A stretch of DNA of 64,000 nucleotides from Zygnema circumcarinatum. Taxonomy: Eukaryota > Streptophyta > Zygnematophyceae > Zygnematales > Zygnemataceae. The number at the start of each line of letters is the position of its first letter. Position 1 is the first letter of the stretch. Of this stretch, positions 27,483-39,874 are shown piece by piece. The stretch is taken from NCBI GenBank assembly GCA_037447605.1, contig CM074809.1:727705-791704 (forward strand), given 5' to 3'. Both the position numbers and the translations under genes were made by a program. The notes under the pieces were generated by a model that worked only from the letters and a program-made list of their open reading frames with translations, did no database searches and had not been told where the DNA came from.

Positions 27483-29341
27483 CTACTCCGCATCCCCGTC
27501 CTCTTCCTCCTCCACCTCTCCTCCACCTTCCATTTCGTCTGCTTTTACGGAGGACTGCTCCTCGTCCTCCTTCCTCTTCACGCCGATATGAGGGGCCAAA
27601 AGTTTTGTTATTCCAAACCCATTAAAGGTCTCCACCCCGAACAGCTTTTGCAGCCCGTCGTCACATAATATCCTCCGTTTATCTGATGGATCCTGCTCCC
27701 TCACATGCCCAAATTTGGCCCCCAATATGAACTGACCGAACCCAATCCAAGCCAACCCCAGGACTAGTGTGGGTTCAAGTGACTAAGGACCCTGGCCTCT
27801 AAAGGCTGGATAAGGCTGCCAGATTTTTAGGGTCTGAAGGCTTTTTGGGGTTAGGATTGTCTCACCTGCAGCGAATGTTCCTTGATGTACATCCACATAC
27901 GACGAACCACCTCATGCCTGGGAAGGCTCCCTTCCCCAGTTGCAAGAAATACTTGCAGCTGTTTCGAGAGTGGCTGCTCCGCTTTAAATCCTGAACCCTG
28001 TCCCCCCCCGCCCTCCCCTTTCGGTTTCTTCTCTTTCGGCATTTCTCCTGCGACACTCGAAAGCCACATTTACAATGAGATAAGCAAAGAGAATTCTCTC
28101 GCATCCTCGTCCCTCAGACAACCATGGTTCGACAAACAAAGGTGGGCCATCTCTCACATTGCCCTGCAAACTATTACGATGACCTAGTTCCTAATATAGA
28201 ACAACAGGATGCAGAAATGAGTTGCTTTCACAGAGTCATCAACCAAACGCTCACCATTCTCTCCGGGCTTCGGGAAAATGTGTTTTGAAAGAAGCTTGTT
28301 CATCTGGAACATGTCTGTAGACTTTGTACTAAAGAGATCCTGCATAGTTGCGTCACAGTTGATCTTCCGCTTGTTGCTTGGATCTTGCAGTCCATGTTCT
28401 CTTATATAGCCCCACATTTCCTTCACTACCTGATGTCCCATGATTCCAAAAACATCCCACTCCTTCAGGAAAACTCAAATTGCACCCCTGTGACATAATA
28501 AATAAAAAACAAGAGACTTCCAAGTCTGCAAGATAGCAATAAAGGCATACCTGAGTTCTGGGCATTTCTGATACTCCAAGTAGTTTCGATAACTTTGGCG
28601 ATAAGCTGCAAACTTTGTTCAGTCCCCCACCTCCTCTCTTTTTTTTCTCCGGCTTTCTGTCAAGCCCATCATCAAAGAAGCCCTAAAGTCCATATTACGC
28701 AGTTGCAGGTACAATTAATCCTTCAATCCAAGCCAATTACGCATTTCATAAATGGCAAAAAAAACGCTGCCTGAGTGGGCATCCCTCTTGGATAAGATAG
28801 CTATGAGCCAACCTCCCACTCTTTAACTTTCGCAATGAAAGAATCGACTTCGCTTTGCAACAGCAGCATGGGCTTGCTAGTACAATGTGTGAATTCCCCT
28901 CTTGGAAGTAGTGCGGCTGGGTCGATAGAATTTGGGTCAAAATAAAAATTAAAGACCCCTGAATTCCTTTGATGCAGGCATTAGCACGACAAAAAAATCA
29001 ATGAACTGATAGATTCCTTACTCCTCCTTGGACTGCTTTGATTTCCGCTTCCGCGACGGCGCCGGTTCCTGCTCCTCTTCCTCAACTTCCTCCTCCTCTT
29101 CCGCAGCCTCAGCCTCTACCACCTCCTCGACCCCTCCCTCCTCTTCCTCCTCTTCCTCTACCTTCTTGCGGTTCCTCAAAAAATTTCCAACTTCTTGCCG
29201 CAAGAAGTCCTTTCTGTCGGCAAGACTGCAGCCAAACTCCTCCTCCAGCTGCTTCCTAATGATTCTTTCTGTGGTTACATTCAAGTCTGCTATCTTCAAA
29301 ATGGCTAGAATTCTTTTCCGGAGTTCATCATCTGTTGCCAT
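27483..29341 (-). CDS. DEK_C plus double SWIB/MDM2-domain chromatin protein, 330 aa
   Basis: Exons, 5' to 3': 29341-29022, 28656-28551, 28429-28255, 28047-27866, 27692-27483; sum 993 bases in one frame. The first 60 residues (MATDDELRKRILAIL to the FLRQEV region) form a DEK C-terminal-like helical domain. An acidic stretch with a basic RKRKSK patch follows, probably a nuclear localisation signal. The first SWIB domain contains LSKLLGV, MWGYIREHGLQDPSNKRKI and LLSKHIFP. The second contains PLSKQLQVFLATGEGSLPR, MWMYIKEHSLQDPSDKRRI and LLAPHIG. The tail is acidic. This DEK_C-SWIB-SWIB order occurs in plant proteins often called UAF30-like or BAF60b-domain proteins, thought to act in chromatin or transcription complexes. 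It is head-to-head with WDR70. Confidence 0.94.
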
Positions 29342-29481
29342 CGTGCTATATCTCCCCACCCTGCCTCTCACAACCTTGTCTCTCCCTCCCTTCTCCCCCT
29401 CTCTTTTCCTCTCCTTTCCCCTACTCTCCCTCTCCCCAGACGATTTCACTTGCCTCCTCCTTTTCTCGGCTTACCTCTTGG

Positions 29482-29532
<51 letters not shown>

Positions 29533-30447
29533 CACCGCAGCCGTTCGACTTCCCTTCAACACCTTCCCTGTCTTACCTCTCTCTTTTTAATGCCCTCTCT
29601 CCTCCTTTCCCTTCTCACTCAAAATCTCCTCCAACAATTTCTGAATCCCTCTCCCATTCCAAAAGATCCCAACATTTTCCCTTCAGAAAGGGAACGGCTG
29701 AACTGCTTTCAAAAGCATTCAATTCCGCACAAAATCGTCTCAACTAAGCTCCAGTTCAGAATTAAATAAAATACAAGGGGTAGCAACTTCAGAACATGGA
29801 AAATTAGATTATTTTCTTAAAATACTGGCAGCAGAAATTGGGACCGCCACAAATCCAAACCCTAATTCAGCCCTCAACTATGGGGGAGGGGGCAGCTTCA
29901 GGGGCCTTGAAACACCGCCAAGTACCTCGAGTAAGAAAGTACCTTTTACCTAACAGACTAATCGTATGATTCGTACAACAGTCGTACCATTTTGAGCCGT
30001 TAGACTGTACGAAAGTCTCTTAGTTCACAGGCGCCTTGGTGTACGACAACGGTCATCTGTCCATTAAAACTGGACAAGCTACGGGGCACCATAGAATGCC
30101 CACGTGGCCCCAGGCAGTTTGGCACATGGGATTTTCTTTTATGACTGGACATGTGATGACGTGGTGACCTAAGACGCGCCGTGATTGGTGGTTAACAGGT
30201 TGACGTGGCAAATCGAATGAGTCGATTTTATATGTCTCGCAGTTCCGTTTCACGTAGCCAGTTACGTTACTTTGACATGTGTACGACGTGACGTGACACG
30301 TGTGCGCTTCGGTACAGCTGGTCCTAACTCGTAACCCTAACCCTAATTTTTGCCCTAACTAAACTCTAACCTTAAGCCGCTCTCCGCTCTGATTTTTTGC
30401 TTTGCACATACCGCTTTTGATTGAATCACTGAGAAGGGGTTTGCAGC
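29342..30447. promoter_or_regulatory. Shared divergent promoter region of SWIB and WDR70 genes
   Basis: A 1.1-kb stretch between two start codons pointing outward. It holds a (TC)n run at 29483-29528 on the SWIB side. The WDR70 side has CCCACGTGGC at 30099-30108, ATTGG at 30184-30188, GACGTGGC at 30202-30209, and a double telo-box-like aaccctaaccctaa at about 30332-30346. Motifs are seen; regulatory function is inferred. Confidence 0.5.
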
Positions 30448-33400
30448 ATGTCTTCGGACGATGAAGATGCGCGAGAAATGGTACAATTACTGCTCTCGTT
30501 TGCTTGTGTCGCTGTGTACTTTTTTTGCTCTTCTTTGGTAACATTATGACTTGTCATGACATCATGGGGCGAGCAAAAGAAATGAAACGCTGAAAGAGGT
30601 GAAAGGATTCATAGTGGGAAGCCTCACTGTCTCAATAATTGTCTCGGTCTCATTGTTTCATAGGCTATGAAACGATAATAACGCGGATGTAGTTTTTCTT
30701 TCTTGGTAGAAAGAAATCCAAAACCAGTCCACTATAACGATGTCGTTGCAGAATTTTCTCTAGTTTAATTATGAAGCGAGGCGCTTACTAGCTGTCAAAG
30801 AAGGTGGCGATGGTAATTCAACTTATTGATGTTTATGGCATCCCTCGTTAAAAAATGATTGCAGGCCGAACTCCGCGCAAAATCAAAGGGGAGGACGGCC
30901 TCTGCACCGTCTGAAAATCTTACCGGCGGTAAGTTTGAGGTTTCAAGTTTGAGTCTCGTTGAGTTAGGTCCTGCAGATTGCACTCTTATCAGGAAACTAG
31001 TTTTTCCCATTACTTGAAAAAATACCGGTTCATAAGGTAGGTTATCCCTTAATTTTATGCGTTGCCTCTCCCAATCTTTCATGAAGTTGGACCTTTTCGA
31101 AAATATTCCAATTAACGGCCACAGCCGTATTTTGTAAAAAAAAACTAAGATGTTCAATGATCCCTCCTGAAACTCCGTCTGTGTGAAGTGGTGTTTCCTG
31201 CGAGTGTGATGTCTTTGACTTATTATTAGGAGAAAGTCCCAGCTCCCTTGTTTTATGCAACGGACTTGACGGAAGCTGCTGGTAAAAGACAATCCTAAGT
31301 GGCGTCAGCTTATGTGAACTTGATGATTGCAGGATCCCAATTTCGAACACTTGAAGACCTTCAAGCACGGCAGCGGCGTGTAAACGAAACGGTATTCACA
31401 TTCTTTGAGGATGCAGAAGAATTTTATTGAACCGTGTGAAGATTGTGATCATTCAAAGGACAGGGGTACAGAAGGAATCCTTCCAAACATGGAGCATTTT
31501 TTTCAGGATGACGGTGGGGGTTGTCTAGTCTTATTGCATGTTTGTGCTTTTGCAACCTCAATGACAAGCATTATATTTTTGCAGGGAGATTCGGCGAAAG
31601 GGGATGGGATTCTTACATCTGGAAATTGAAAATGTGATGATGCAGGTGAAACAATCTTCAGCATTTTTTGAAGATCATTCAAAGACTGCTGAGCGTGGGA
31701 ATGGCAGAAACGGGCATTTGGCGGAGCAAGTGAGCAACAGAGCAGAAGGGGTGAACAATGAGTCGAAGGAGGAGGATGATGATGATGACGAGGTGAGGGC
31801 CCACTCTTCATGGCAGCTGAAGAAAGGGAATAAGAGGAAACGGAGGGAAGAAGGTGTGGTTGGAAAGGGCGAAAAATAGCATACTTTCCATCTTGCAACG
31901 CACATATTCATCTTTCCTTTCCTACTCATCTCAGTCATCTCAATCCCCTCCCGTCCTCGCTCTTTCTGACACCCGCTTCCATAATTTTTGGCCCATCCTC
32001 CTTCTACATCCCTTCCTCTAGAAAAGTGGGAAGAGGAAGTGAGTCGTCTTGTCATTGAGATTAGCCGTGCAAGGTTTAAACTGGGTCAGAGCAGAATTGA
32101 TGTGTAAGTGGAGAAGAATACGCTTTGAACGAATGGAAAGGAGATGCTGCCCATTTTGCTGCTCTTTGTTGTAGGGCTTGATTCATGCTTTCTTGAATGT
32201 GCATTGATTGGGAGTCAATGCTGGGAGGTGAGCGAAGAGTGATTTTTTTGGCAGGGAGCAGGGCCTCCAGGTCTACCTCCCGAATCCTCAGTAATCGACG
32301 AGTCTGAAGTATACATGGGGCTAAGAGCAGCATTTCCGACAACTTTTGGAAAACAAGAGAGCAAGGAAGCTTCACTTGAAGCTGTGCATTTGCAAACAAA
32401 GAGAGTGGAAGGAGTGGGCCCCACGACTGCCAAAGGGGGAGGCCGAAAGGCGGGAAAAATCACGTTTGCCATTTCATCTAAAGATAGGAATGTTGGTGGT
32501 CGTCAGGAGGATACATCTGTAGCAAGCAGAGAAGTAGAAAGGAAGGAGGAGCTATTAGGGGCCCCATTTGAACCGAAAGGTCTTGATATTCGAGATGGAA
32601 AAGATGATCATTTTGAGGAAGTTGAGATAGGGCCCCCTAGGCCCCCACCCGTAAAAGCTACGGAGGAGGATGGAGACATAGGGAAGGGAGAAAGGATGGT
32701 AAGGGACGAGGTTTTGGGAGGAATTGATAGTGGGATGAGGTCTAGGCTTGAAGAAGACGCAAAAGAGGAGGAGGAGGAGGACGAGGAGGACGAGGAGGAC
32801 AGTGAAGATGACGAGGATGACGACGAATATAGAGTCCCATTGAGTAACGAAGTTGTTTTAAAAGGTCACCTCAAGGTGAGATGATAACAACGATGCCATT
32901 GTTGGGACAAGTAGGAATGACGTAAACAAATCTCAGCTAGTGTTGCTCCTTTCCATGGAGAGCATTTGAATGGGGGCCACCATAAACGGGAACAGCGAGA
33001 GGCTAGAAAAAAAAAACCCTAAAAACCCTAAAACAGGATATGAGATCTCCAAAGCCAATTGGAGGAATTGCATAGAAGAACTCACAGTAATTCAGCCTAA
33101 TCAAATCGTTCAAGCCGTAGAACAACTTTGCAATGTTGAATAGAATTCGCTAAAATTTGCATCACTGAACACAATAATAATCATAATAATAGCACTTTGT
33201 TTGGTTCTGATTGATTCTTTATATTGATGATAGCTGGTTTTAAACAAGGGCACAGTTGAACTCTTTATAAACTCGTCTATTTTCCCCTCTTCAAAGCGTG
33301 CAGGTAGTGTCTGCCCTTGCGGTCGACCCTACAGGATCACGTGTTCTTACTGGAAGCTATGACTACGGTATTCGCATGTACGACTTTCAAGGCATGGATG

Positions 33401-33537
33401 CCAAATTGCGCTCTTTTCGCGAGTTGGAGCCGAGTGAAGGCCATCAGGTCCGAGCCATCAGTTGGAGCCCCTCCGCTGATCTCTTCCTCGCAGTGACAGG
33501 ATCAGCCCAGGCAAAGGTTTGTTTTCAGTCTAAACTC

Positions 33538-33595
<58 letters not shown>

Positions 33596-36448
33596 GAGAG
33601 AGAGAAAAGGGGGAGAGGGGGAGAGAATCTCTTCATGCTTGCCGAGCCCTTGGCTTGACACGCAAGTGTTTGAAAGGAAATTAGTGGTTTCAAGCTTGAA
33701 CTCAGTCTGGAACTTCGAATCTTAGGAGGAGGAGGAGGAGGGAGGAGGGAGGGAGGGGAGGAGGAGTGTGAGGAGGGAGGGAGGGGAGGGGGGAAGGGAG
33801 GGGGAGGAGGGGGGGAAGCCTTAGTCGTCACCACAGTCACCTGCAACTTGCTGCCGCCTCTACAGGCCTGCAGGTCTGAGTAACCGAGATGGCCTGACTC
33901 AGGGAGTTTTGTGCGGAGGTGATATGTACATTCGAGATCTGAAGAATACAAAGGGCCACATTTCAGGGCTCACTTCTGGAGAATGGCATCCTCAAGAGCG
34001 CCATACGGCTGCGACTTCGAGTGAAGACGGATCAGTTCGGATATGGGATACAGCAAACTTCAAGACACAGAAGCAGGTCGGGAGAGGTTACTAGGAAGAA
34101 AATCAGAAGGCTTCTGGAAAGAGTTGAATCGGGAAGCTGGTTGCTATAACTTAAAGAGTTTTGAACAGTTTCGCGAGTTTTGCATGTTTGCAGGAGGATT
34201 ACCAGATGTTGCTTGCAGCGTTTTTGACATACAATACTGGATTGTTGCAGAAGTAGGTGAGTTACAGTTATGATTCTCGATTCTCTGTGTTGCAAAACTC
34301 TTAATGTTGCTTGCATGTGCAGGTTATAAAGCCCAAACTTGCTCGTCCAGGAAGAGTCGCTGTAACTGCTGTAACATGGGGCCCTGAAGGGCGCTGCCTT
34401 GCTGCAGGATTGGGAGATGGGTCCCTTCAGGTGAACTTCGCCTTTTACTTACCTTTTCCTTTTATCCTTCCCGTCCATTTACCAATACCTTCCTCCCTCC
34501 TTTTCCCCCTGTCTCCTCCTAGATACTGCACATCACAATCTTTTCCTCAGACCCATTTCTCTCCCCTTTTCTCATCTCCTTGCATGACTGCGTTTTGCTC
34601 CTCTGCTGTTTTGGAGCAGCCTGTTCTTGGTTATATATTCTCCTCCCTTGTCCTTTAAGCCGCTATTGCCTTTGCTTTCGCTTTTGCCCTTTCAATCCAA
34701 GCTTCCAATTGTTGACGGTCTGACTCATTCCCGGTAATTTTTAGCAGGTTATGACACTCCCCTGTTGTAAGTTCCTGAAGCTTTATGATATTTCCCCCCC
34801 TTCCTTTGTTTTTCCGTTTGGGCTTTGATTGTGAAAAGCAGATATGGCAAGTGAAGGGGGGATGGGGAAGTCGACCGGACTTTTTCATAGCGGATGGGCA
34901 CGAAGGTGGGGAGGAGGTGACCGGCTTACTTTTTTCAGCAGATGGAAACACATTAGCGACTCGGAGTACTGATGGAACACTAAAGGTATGGTGATGTGGA
35001 GATGTATATATATGTAAGCTCGTAGGAACTCAGGAAAGGGGGAGAACAGGTGGTTGTTACTTGTGTTCTATATGGTTGGCAGGGTTTGTAAGCATAATGC
35101 TTTGAAATTTTGAAAGGGGTATCTAAAAGGTGAGATGGAAGGACTTCGGAGGTTTTGGTTAACCGTACAATACTCCTTTCTTACATAACCTGCATGTCAA
35201 ATCGTTCTCAAATGCTATTTTTCACTATAGTATTGTGCGAGGTCTCAGAGGAGGGGGCTCTCTATATCTTTTTTATCTCCCTATTTCTTGTCTATAGTGT
35301 CGCCGTTTTAAGAGGAGTGAACCTTAAGTCTTTTAGACTGCTTTTGGGGTAGAGAGAGAGAGAGACGGAAGTGAGACTGAGATGATGTGCCTGCCTTTGC
35401 AGATTTGGGATGTCAGGAAGTTCAAAAGCCCACTTGCAAAGTTTGATGCACTCCCCAACGCATACTCCCAAACCAACATGGCATGGAGCCCCGATGAGCG
35501 GCTACTGTTGACGGGAACATCAGCAGAGAAGGGGTCAGCGGGAGGACAAATCGTCTTTATCGATAAGGACAGATTAGAGCTTGTGAGGAGGGCGGGAGTC
35601 AGCACCAATTCTGTGGTGAAAGTTGCATGGCATCCTCGGCTTAACCAGGTGCGAACACCTTCCGGGTTTTCTAAGTAGCCAAACCTTATTCGATTCGATG
35701 CTTTTTCACTCAGTGCTTTTGGGCAGCCCCAAACCCTCCCGGTTTAATGTTAACTTCTCGCCTTTCTTTACTCTTGGCCGAGTTCTTTCCAATGCCCAGA
35801 TATTCGCCACAACTGGAGATAAGAGTTCTGGGGGAACGCACGTGCTATATGATCCGGCATTCAGTGAGAGAGGGGCCCTTGTCTGCGTTGCACGTTCTCC
35901 TCGCACCCCCCGGCCCGAGGATATGGCTCTTAAAGCAGCGGCTCCTGCAATACACAACCCACATGCACTTCCTCTCTTTCGTGAGGCTCCAAGTCGCAAG
36001 AGACAACGAGAAAAGGCTCGCAAAGATCCCCTTGCAAGCAAGCGGCCGGACCTGCCCATGACAGGGCCGGGACATGGAGGGAGAGTGGGACAGTCCAAGG
36101 GAAGTCTGCTCACACAGTATCTTCTCAGAGTGAGGATTCTCGGCCTCTCTAATCGCTGCTCTCCGCACTTTCTTTCTACTGCTTTTCCCTCTCGATGATG
36201 TACATCTGTTTCGGGTTTCTCTTCTGTTCTAATTGCTCTTTTCTGAGGTGGGGGCGTGTCTTTGTTTTCATTGGCAGGAGGGAGGTCTGAAGAAGGAGAT
36301 TTGGATGGACGAAGACCCGAGGGAGGCCATTCTTCGCTATGCGGAAGTTGCAGCCAAGGACCCACAGATCATCGCTCCCGCCTACGCTTCCACGCAACCA
36401 CATCCCGTCTTCCAGCCGGAAGATGACGAGGACGAAGAAAAAAAGTGA
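30448..36448 (+). CDS. WDR70: WDR70 / gastrulation-defective-1 homologue, WD40 repeat protein, about 731 aa
   Basis: Exons: 30448-30480, 30865-30928, 31333-31391, 32255-32875, 33304-33516 or 33520, 33874-34076, 34323-34430, 34842-34985, 35403-35648, 35800-36129, 36278-36448. The N-terminal half is charged and disordered, with GLRAAFPTTFGKQ (family hallmark) and an acidic run near 32770-32830. WD repeats follow: VSALAVDPTGSRVLTGSYD, GDMYIRDLKNTKGH, EWHPQERHTAATSSEDGSV, LLFSADGNTLATRSTDGT, then IWDVRKFKSPLAKFDALPN and AWHPRLNQIFATTGD. Animal WDR70 acts with the CRL4 ubiquitin ligase in DNA repair chromatin; the plant role is inferred. Two junctions are doubtful. The 33516 donor (AG/GTTTGT) is the better site but is out of frame with 33874, whereas 33520 keeps frame. 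An in-frame stretch at about 31588-31795 could be another exon. Confidence 0.92.
33541..33606. repeat. (GA)n microsatellite in a WDR70 intron
   Basis: About 50 bases of perfect GA dinucleotides followed by imperfect copies, just inside the intron after the first WD-repeat exon. A second purine tract (GGA/GGGA) lies at 33724-33818 in the same intron. Confidence 0.97.
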
Positions 36449-37326
36449 TAGGGGAGACAAGTAGGGCTTGTGAAGTAGCAATCCAATAGGCAACCTTTTT
36501 CTGTGGATGAAGGTTCCATTTTGTGTAAACTTTTTTGCAGTACGTGAAGCCTTTTCTGGCCGATTCACTGAAAGCCTCTGAGCCTCTGTGTGTACAGTTA
36601 AAGAATTTGTGACCCGTTTCTCCAGGCAAAAGGCCTTGGAAAGCTTTGTGGCCCCTCACCTTGCAGGAAGTGCGTTGGCAGAGGCGTGAAATCGAACATA
36701 CGGTAGTCCTCTTTTCAAGGTGACTGTGGGAACGTCTTCTGTCTGTCGGATGTCTTTATGATGGAGGGCTTCGATGTGGGAAGATGTGCAGAAGCCCACA
36801 CAAGCAATACATGTCACAATAGCTTCAAAAGTATTTCATATAGGGAATGTAAAAACTCACAACGAAAGTAAATGACTAAGGCAATAACTCTATTTTCAGA
36901 GCTATGCAAGGACATTGGGGGGTGATGCTACATGGCTACGGATACTATGGAGCGGCCTTTGAGACCAGTAAAAGACCTGAGACTTTGATACAGTACCGCA
37001 TGAATGGATGGTAAATGGCTCCCGAACGAAGGCGCATCCGGCCTAAGACAATTTCCGTTCTAAACTGAGACTATCAAAAAGCTAAGCATGCCTCTCACAT
37101 AAGCAAGGCTTAGGATGCTCCCAAAACCCAACAATGAGCTCTATATGCCACACGGCTAAAAAGAGCTGGAAACAGACTGCCGCGGTCAGTCCTGCACAAC
37201 GCCATGGCGGCCCTAAAGCATGGCAACAATTGAAGCATGTCAGATTGGAGACGTTGCCTTGCCTTGAACTAAATTGCCGCCTGGCCTTTACATACTGAGC
37301 TTCCGTGTGCTTAAACAAACGCCCCT
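36449..37326. other. Convergent intergenic region between WDR70 and THEP1 genes
   Basis: The two genes point towards each other. I see no coding sequence; it should contain both 3' untranslated regions. Confidence 0.5.
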
Positions 37327-39874
37327 TTAGAAGTTGCAATCGAAGCTCCCGTTGAAGAAGCTGGGGTTCATAGAAAAGTTGTTTTGAGAGAAAAGGTAAT
37401 CTGTAGCGCCCGAATCGAAGGGACTCTCATATTGAAAGGCGCTGAAACTGTCAGTCGAGGGAGTCCTTTGAAAGGCCCCCCCTCCAGAGAGAGTCTCCGC
37501 GCTGCCCTGAGAGCCCGCAGAGGAGCATCCTCCTCCCCCACCCACCGGAGGGCTATCGTCTGCAAGCAGTCGGGAGAGAAGCTCCTCCAAGTGCTGAGCT
37601 GTAGCGTCTCTATTGGCCTTCGTCAATGTCAAAACAGCTGAAAGGAGGGAGAAAGAAAGAAGCACGTATAGTGAGTGTGAGGATGGGAGGGATGGGCCCT
37701 CTCACTTTTCTCCTTCCTGCCTCTCCACTCTCACATTTCTCTCTCCTATCTCTCTCCTCCCGTTCTCTCTTTCTTTCGCTCTTGCTTTCACTCCCTCTCT
37801 CCCATCTCTCTCTGTTTCGCTCTTGCTCTCATTCCCCATCATTCTCTCCCTCTCTCACATCTCTCTCTTTCGCTCTTGCTTCTACTCGCCCTCAGTTTCT
37901 CCCTCTCTCTCATCTCTCTCTCTTCCGCTCTTGCTCCCACTCGCCCTCAGTCTCTTCCTCTCTCCCATCCCTCTCTCTTTCACTTTTTCTCTCTCTTTCT
38001 CTCGCTCTCTCTGTCAGGCTGGCACTGTTGCAATCACCTGTATCGCCGCGCTGCTTGATCTCATCCACCAATGGCAAGGGATGCCCATAACGAGGGGCAG
38101 GAAGCGATCCAAACACCTGCACTCAAAGAGGACACGCACATGCTTCCGTTCAAATGCAATACCCAAACTACTCCCACGGGGCCTTTTTTTGCAGAGAGCA
38201 GAGTAAAGGAAAGATATGATTGGAAGGACAACTGACAATTGAAATCTGTGTCGAAACTGTCCTTGTTTAAGGAGGGAAGTGAAGGACTTACTGCTGCTTT
38301 AGGAGAGGACAGAAGATCTACAACTGCTTCAGAGAACCGTTCGCTACATAGAGCCATCCTGCCAACCTGCATGGAGATGGTAGAGGGAGGTTGTTTCAGA
38401 ACTTCGTGTCCTATTCGGAGAAAAGGATGAGTGAGAGAGAAGAGACGAAAGATGCAAGAAGGAAGCGTTCATATGAAGCAACTATTAATATTTGAGTGAA
38501 TCAAATTGTGGAGGACGGACTCACCTCATCGATAATATGTAACTTAATCGAGTCATTAGCCGTCATATATGGCATCACCACTCGCTCAAAGTCATCGATA
38601 GCCACATAGTACTTCCCGATCTGTTTCAGAGATTGAAGAAAGAAAGAACATTCAGCGAAGGTAAAAAGGGATTCTAAGTAGCAAAAGCCCTTTTTCTATG
38701 AATGCGTTGGGTCTGTGTTCATTGGCCCTTGCATGCGGCTCTGCTTACCTTCATCAAACAATTACAATTGAGTTTTGTAAATATAAGTTTGTTTAACCTT
38801 CGCAATATTTGGAGTTTTTTAGAGGATTAGTGCTCAAACCTTTGGCCCACAGCCCCGCCGTAGACGGCATAGAGGAGCTCTCTCTCCGTTGAAAGTAACT
38901 GAAAGGTTCAAAACATGCACAATTCATGCAAGTAAATATTTTTTAATTTCGAGAGCGATCCAATCAGATGCGAATGCCTCTCCCATTCCTATTGTGCGAA
39001 TACCGGCTAGATCAAAGTGGGATTAGACTGAATAGAGACTAGATTTCAGTTTAGAATAAAGTAACCTCCCTCTCACCAGATGGGTTTGAATAGAGAGTAA
39101 ACAAGGGTTCGCCGAGTTCCTTGAATGGGGTGGGTATAAAGTGATAGAAGGGCCCTTACCAACATCAAGACCTAATCTCTCTCCAGTCCCCTCCGCACGC
39201 GCTTCAACGGTGTAAAAGCCAGCAATAAGATGTGGCGGAAGTTTGCTCGCAACTTTCAATACAAGTCTGTCAAAGTAAAAGCAAAAAAAGAAAATCATAA
39301 GAGATTTATCTCTTGGAGGAAGGTTGGAAAGGTGGGGGGAAAGTTTATTCAGAGGGTGTACTTCCTTATCGAGATGCTCTTTAAAATAAAACCTTATGCT
39401 GAAGAAACGGAAAGAGAGGGAAAGTATAGAATGGAAAAGAATGCTTACTACATAGTCTCAGCTTGCAGAGTTCTAATTGACCAAGAATGGAAGGAGGGAG
39501 GGGAGGAGGAGAGTTCAGAAGGGAGACGAGAGAGGAAACGGAGAAAAATCGAGAGACAATGAGAGCGACAGTAGGAGAGACCAACAGGAGGAAGTGTGTT
39601 CCAAAGCTTTGCACTGACCACAGGGGGGAGAGACTCACGAAGTTTTGCCGATGCCTGCCGCATCCCCAGCATGTCCATGACCCCACACCCATGCGCCCAA
39701 GAAAAGATGAGGGAGGGAGGGAGGGAGGGAGGGAGGGATGGGAGGGAGGATAATGCCTAGATAAGGCATTATGGCTGCAAGTTCTGGATTGGATTGAATT
39801 TGAGAAGAGAGCGCACCTGGTTGGCCCGTTACAAAGACGTTGACCGCTGATTCACTGGGCGCCAGCCCAGTCAT
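37327..39874 (-). CDS. THEP1-type nucleoside-triphosphatase (NTPCR homologue), 266 aa
   Basis: A P-loop NTPase that hydrolyses several NTPs; its cell role is not settled. Exons, 5' to 3': 39874-39817, 39654-39639, 39266-39160, 38898-38840, 38620-38525, 38366-38292, 38116-38038, 37637-37327; sum 801 bases in one frame. Start MTGLAPSESAV; Walker A is GQPGIGKTS and spans three exons, the middle one only 16 nt. Other family marks are AGFYTVEARAEG, GERLGLDVV, GKYYVAIDDFE, Walker B LHIIDEVGRMALCS, LPLVDEIKQR, and LTKANRDATAQHLEELLS. Bacterial, archaeal and animal members end near that point at about 180-190 residues; here about 70 more follow, rich in G, S, F and N. An upstream methionine in the same frame is not excluded. 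Confidence 0.93.
37741..37990. repeat. Degenerate 45-56-bp pyrimidine minisatellite in a THEP1 intron
   Basis: The word tcgctcttgct recurs at roughly 45-56-base intervals within a CT-rich background, giving four or five diverged units. It lies in the intron between 38038 and 37637. Confidence 0.75.

Noticed and set aside
30330-30350. Telomere-like aaccctaaccctaa
   Set aside because: Only two copies at a promoter; this is the common plant telo-box, not a telomere or interstitial telomere array.
31604-31879. Possible extra WDR70 exon
   Set aside because: Reading frame and a donor-like site are present, but it cannot be joined in phase to the exon ending at 31391, while that exon joins 32255 in frame.
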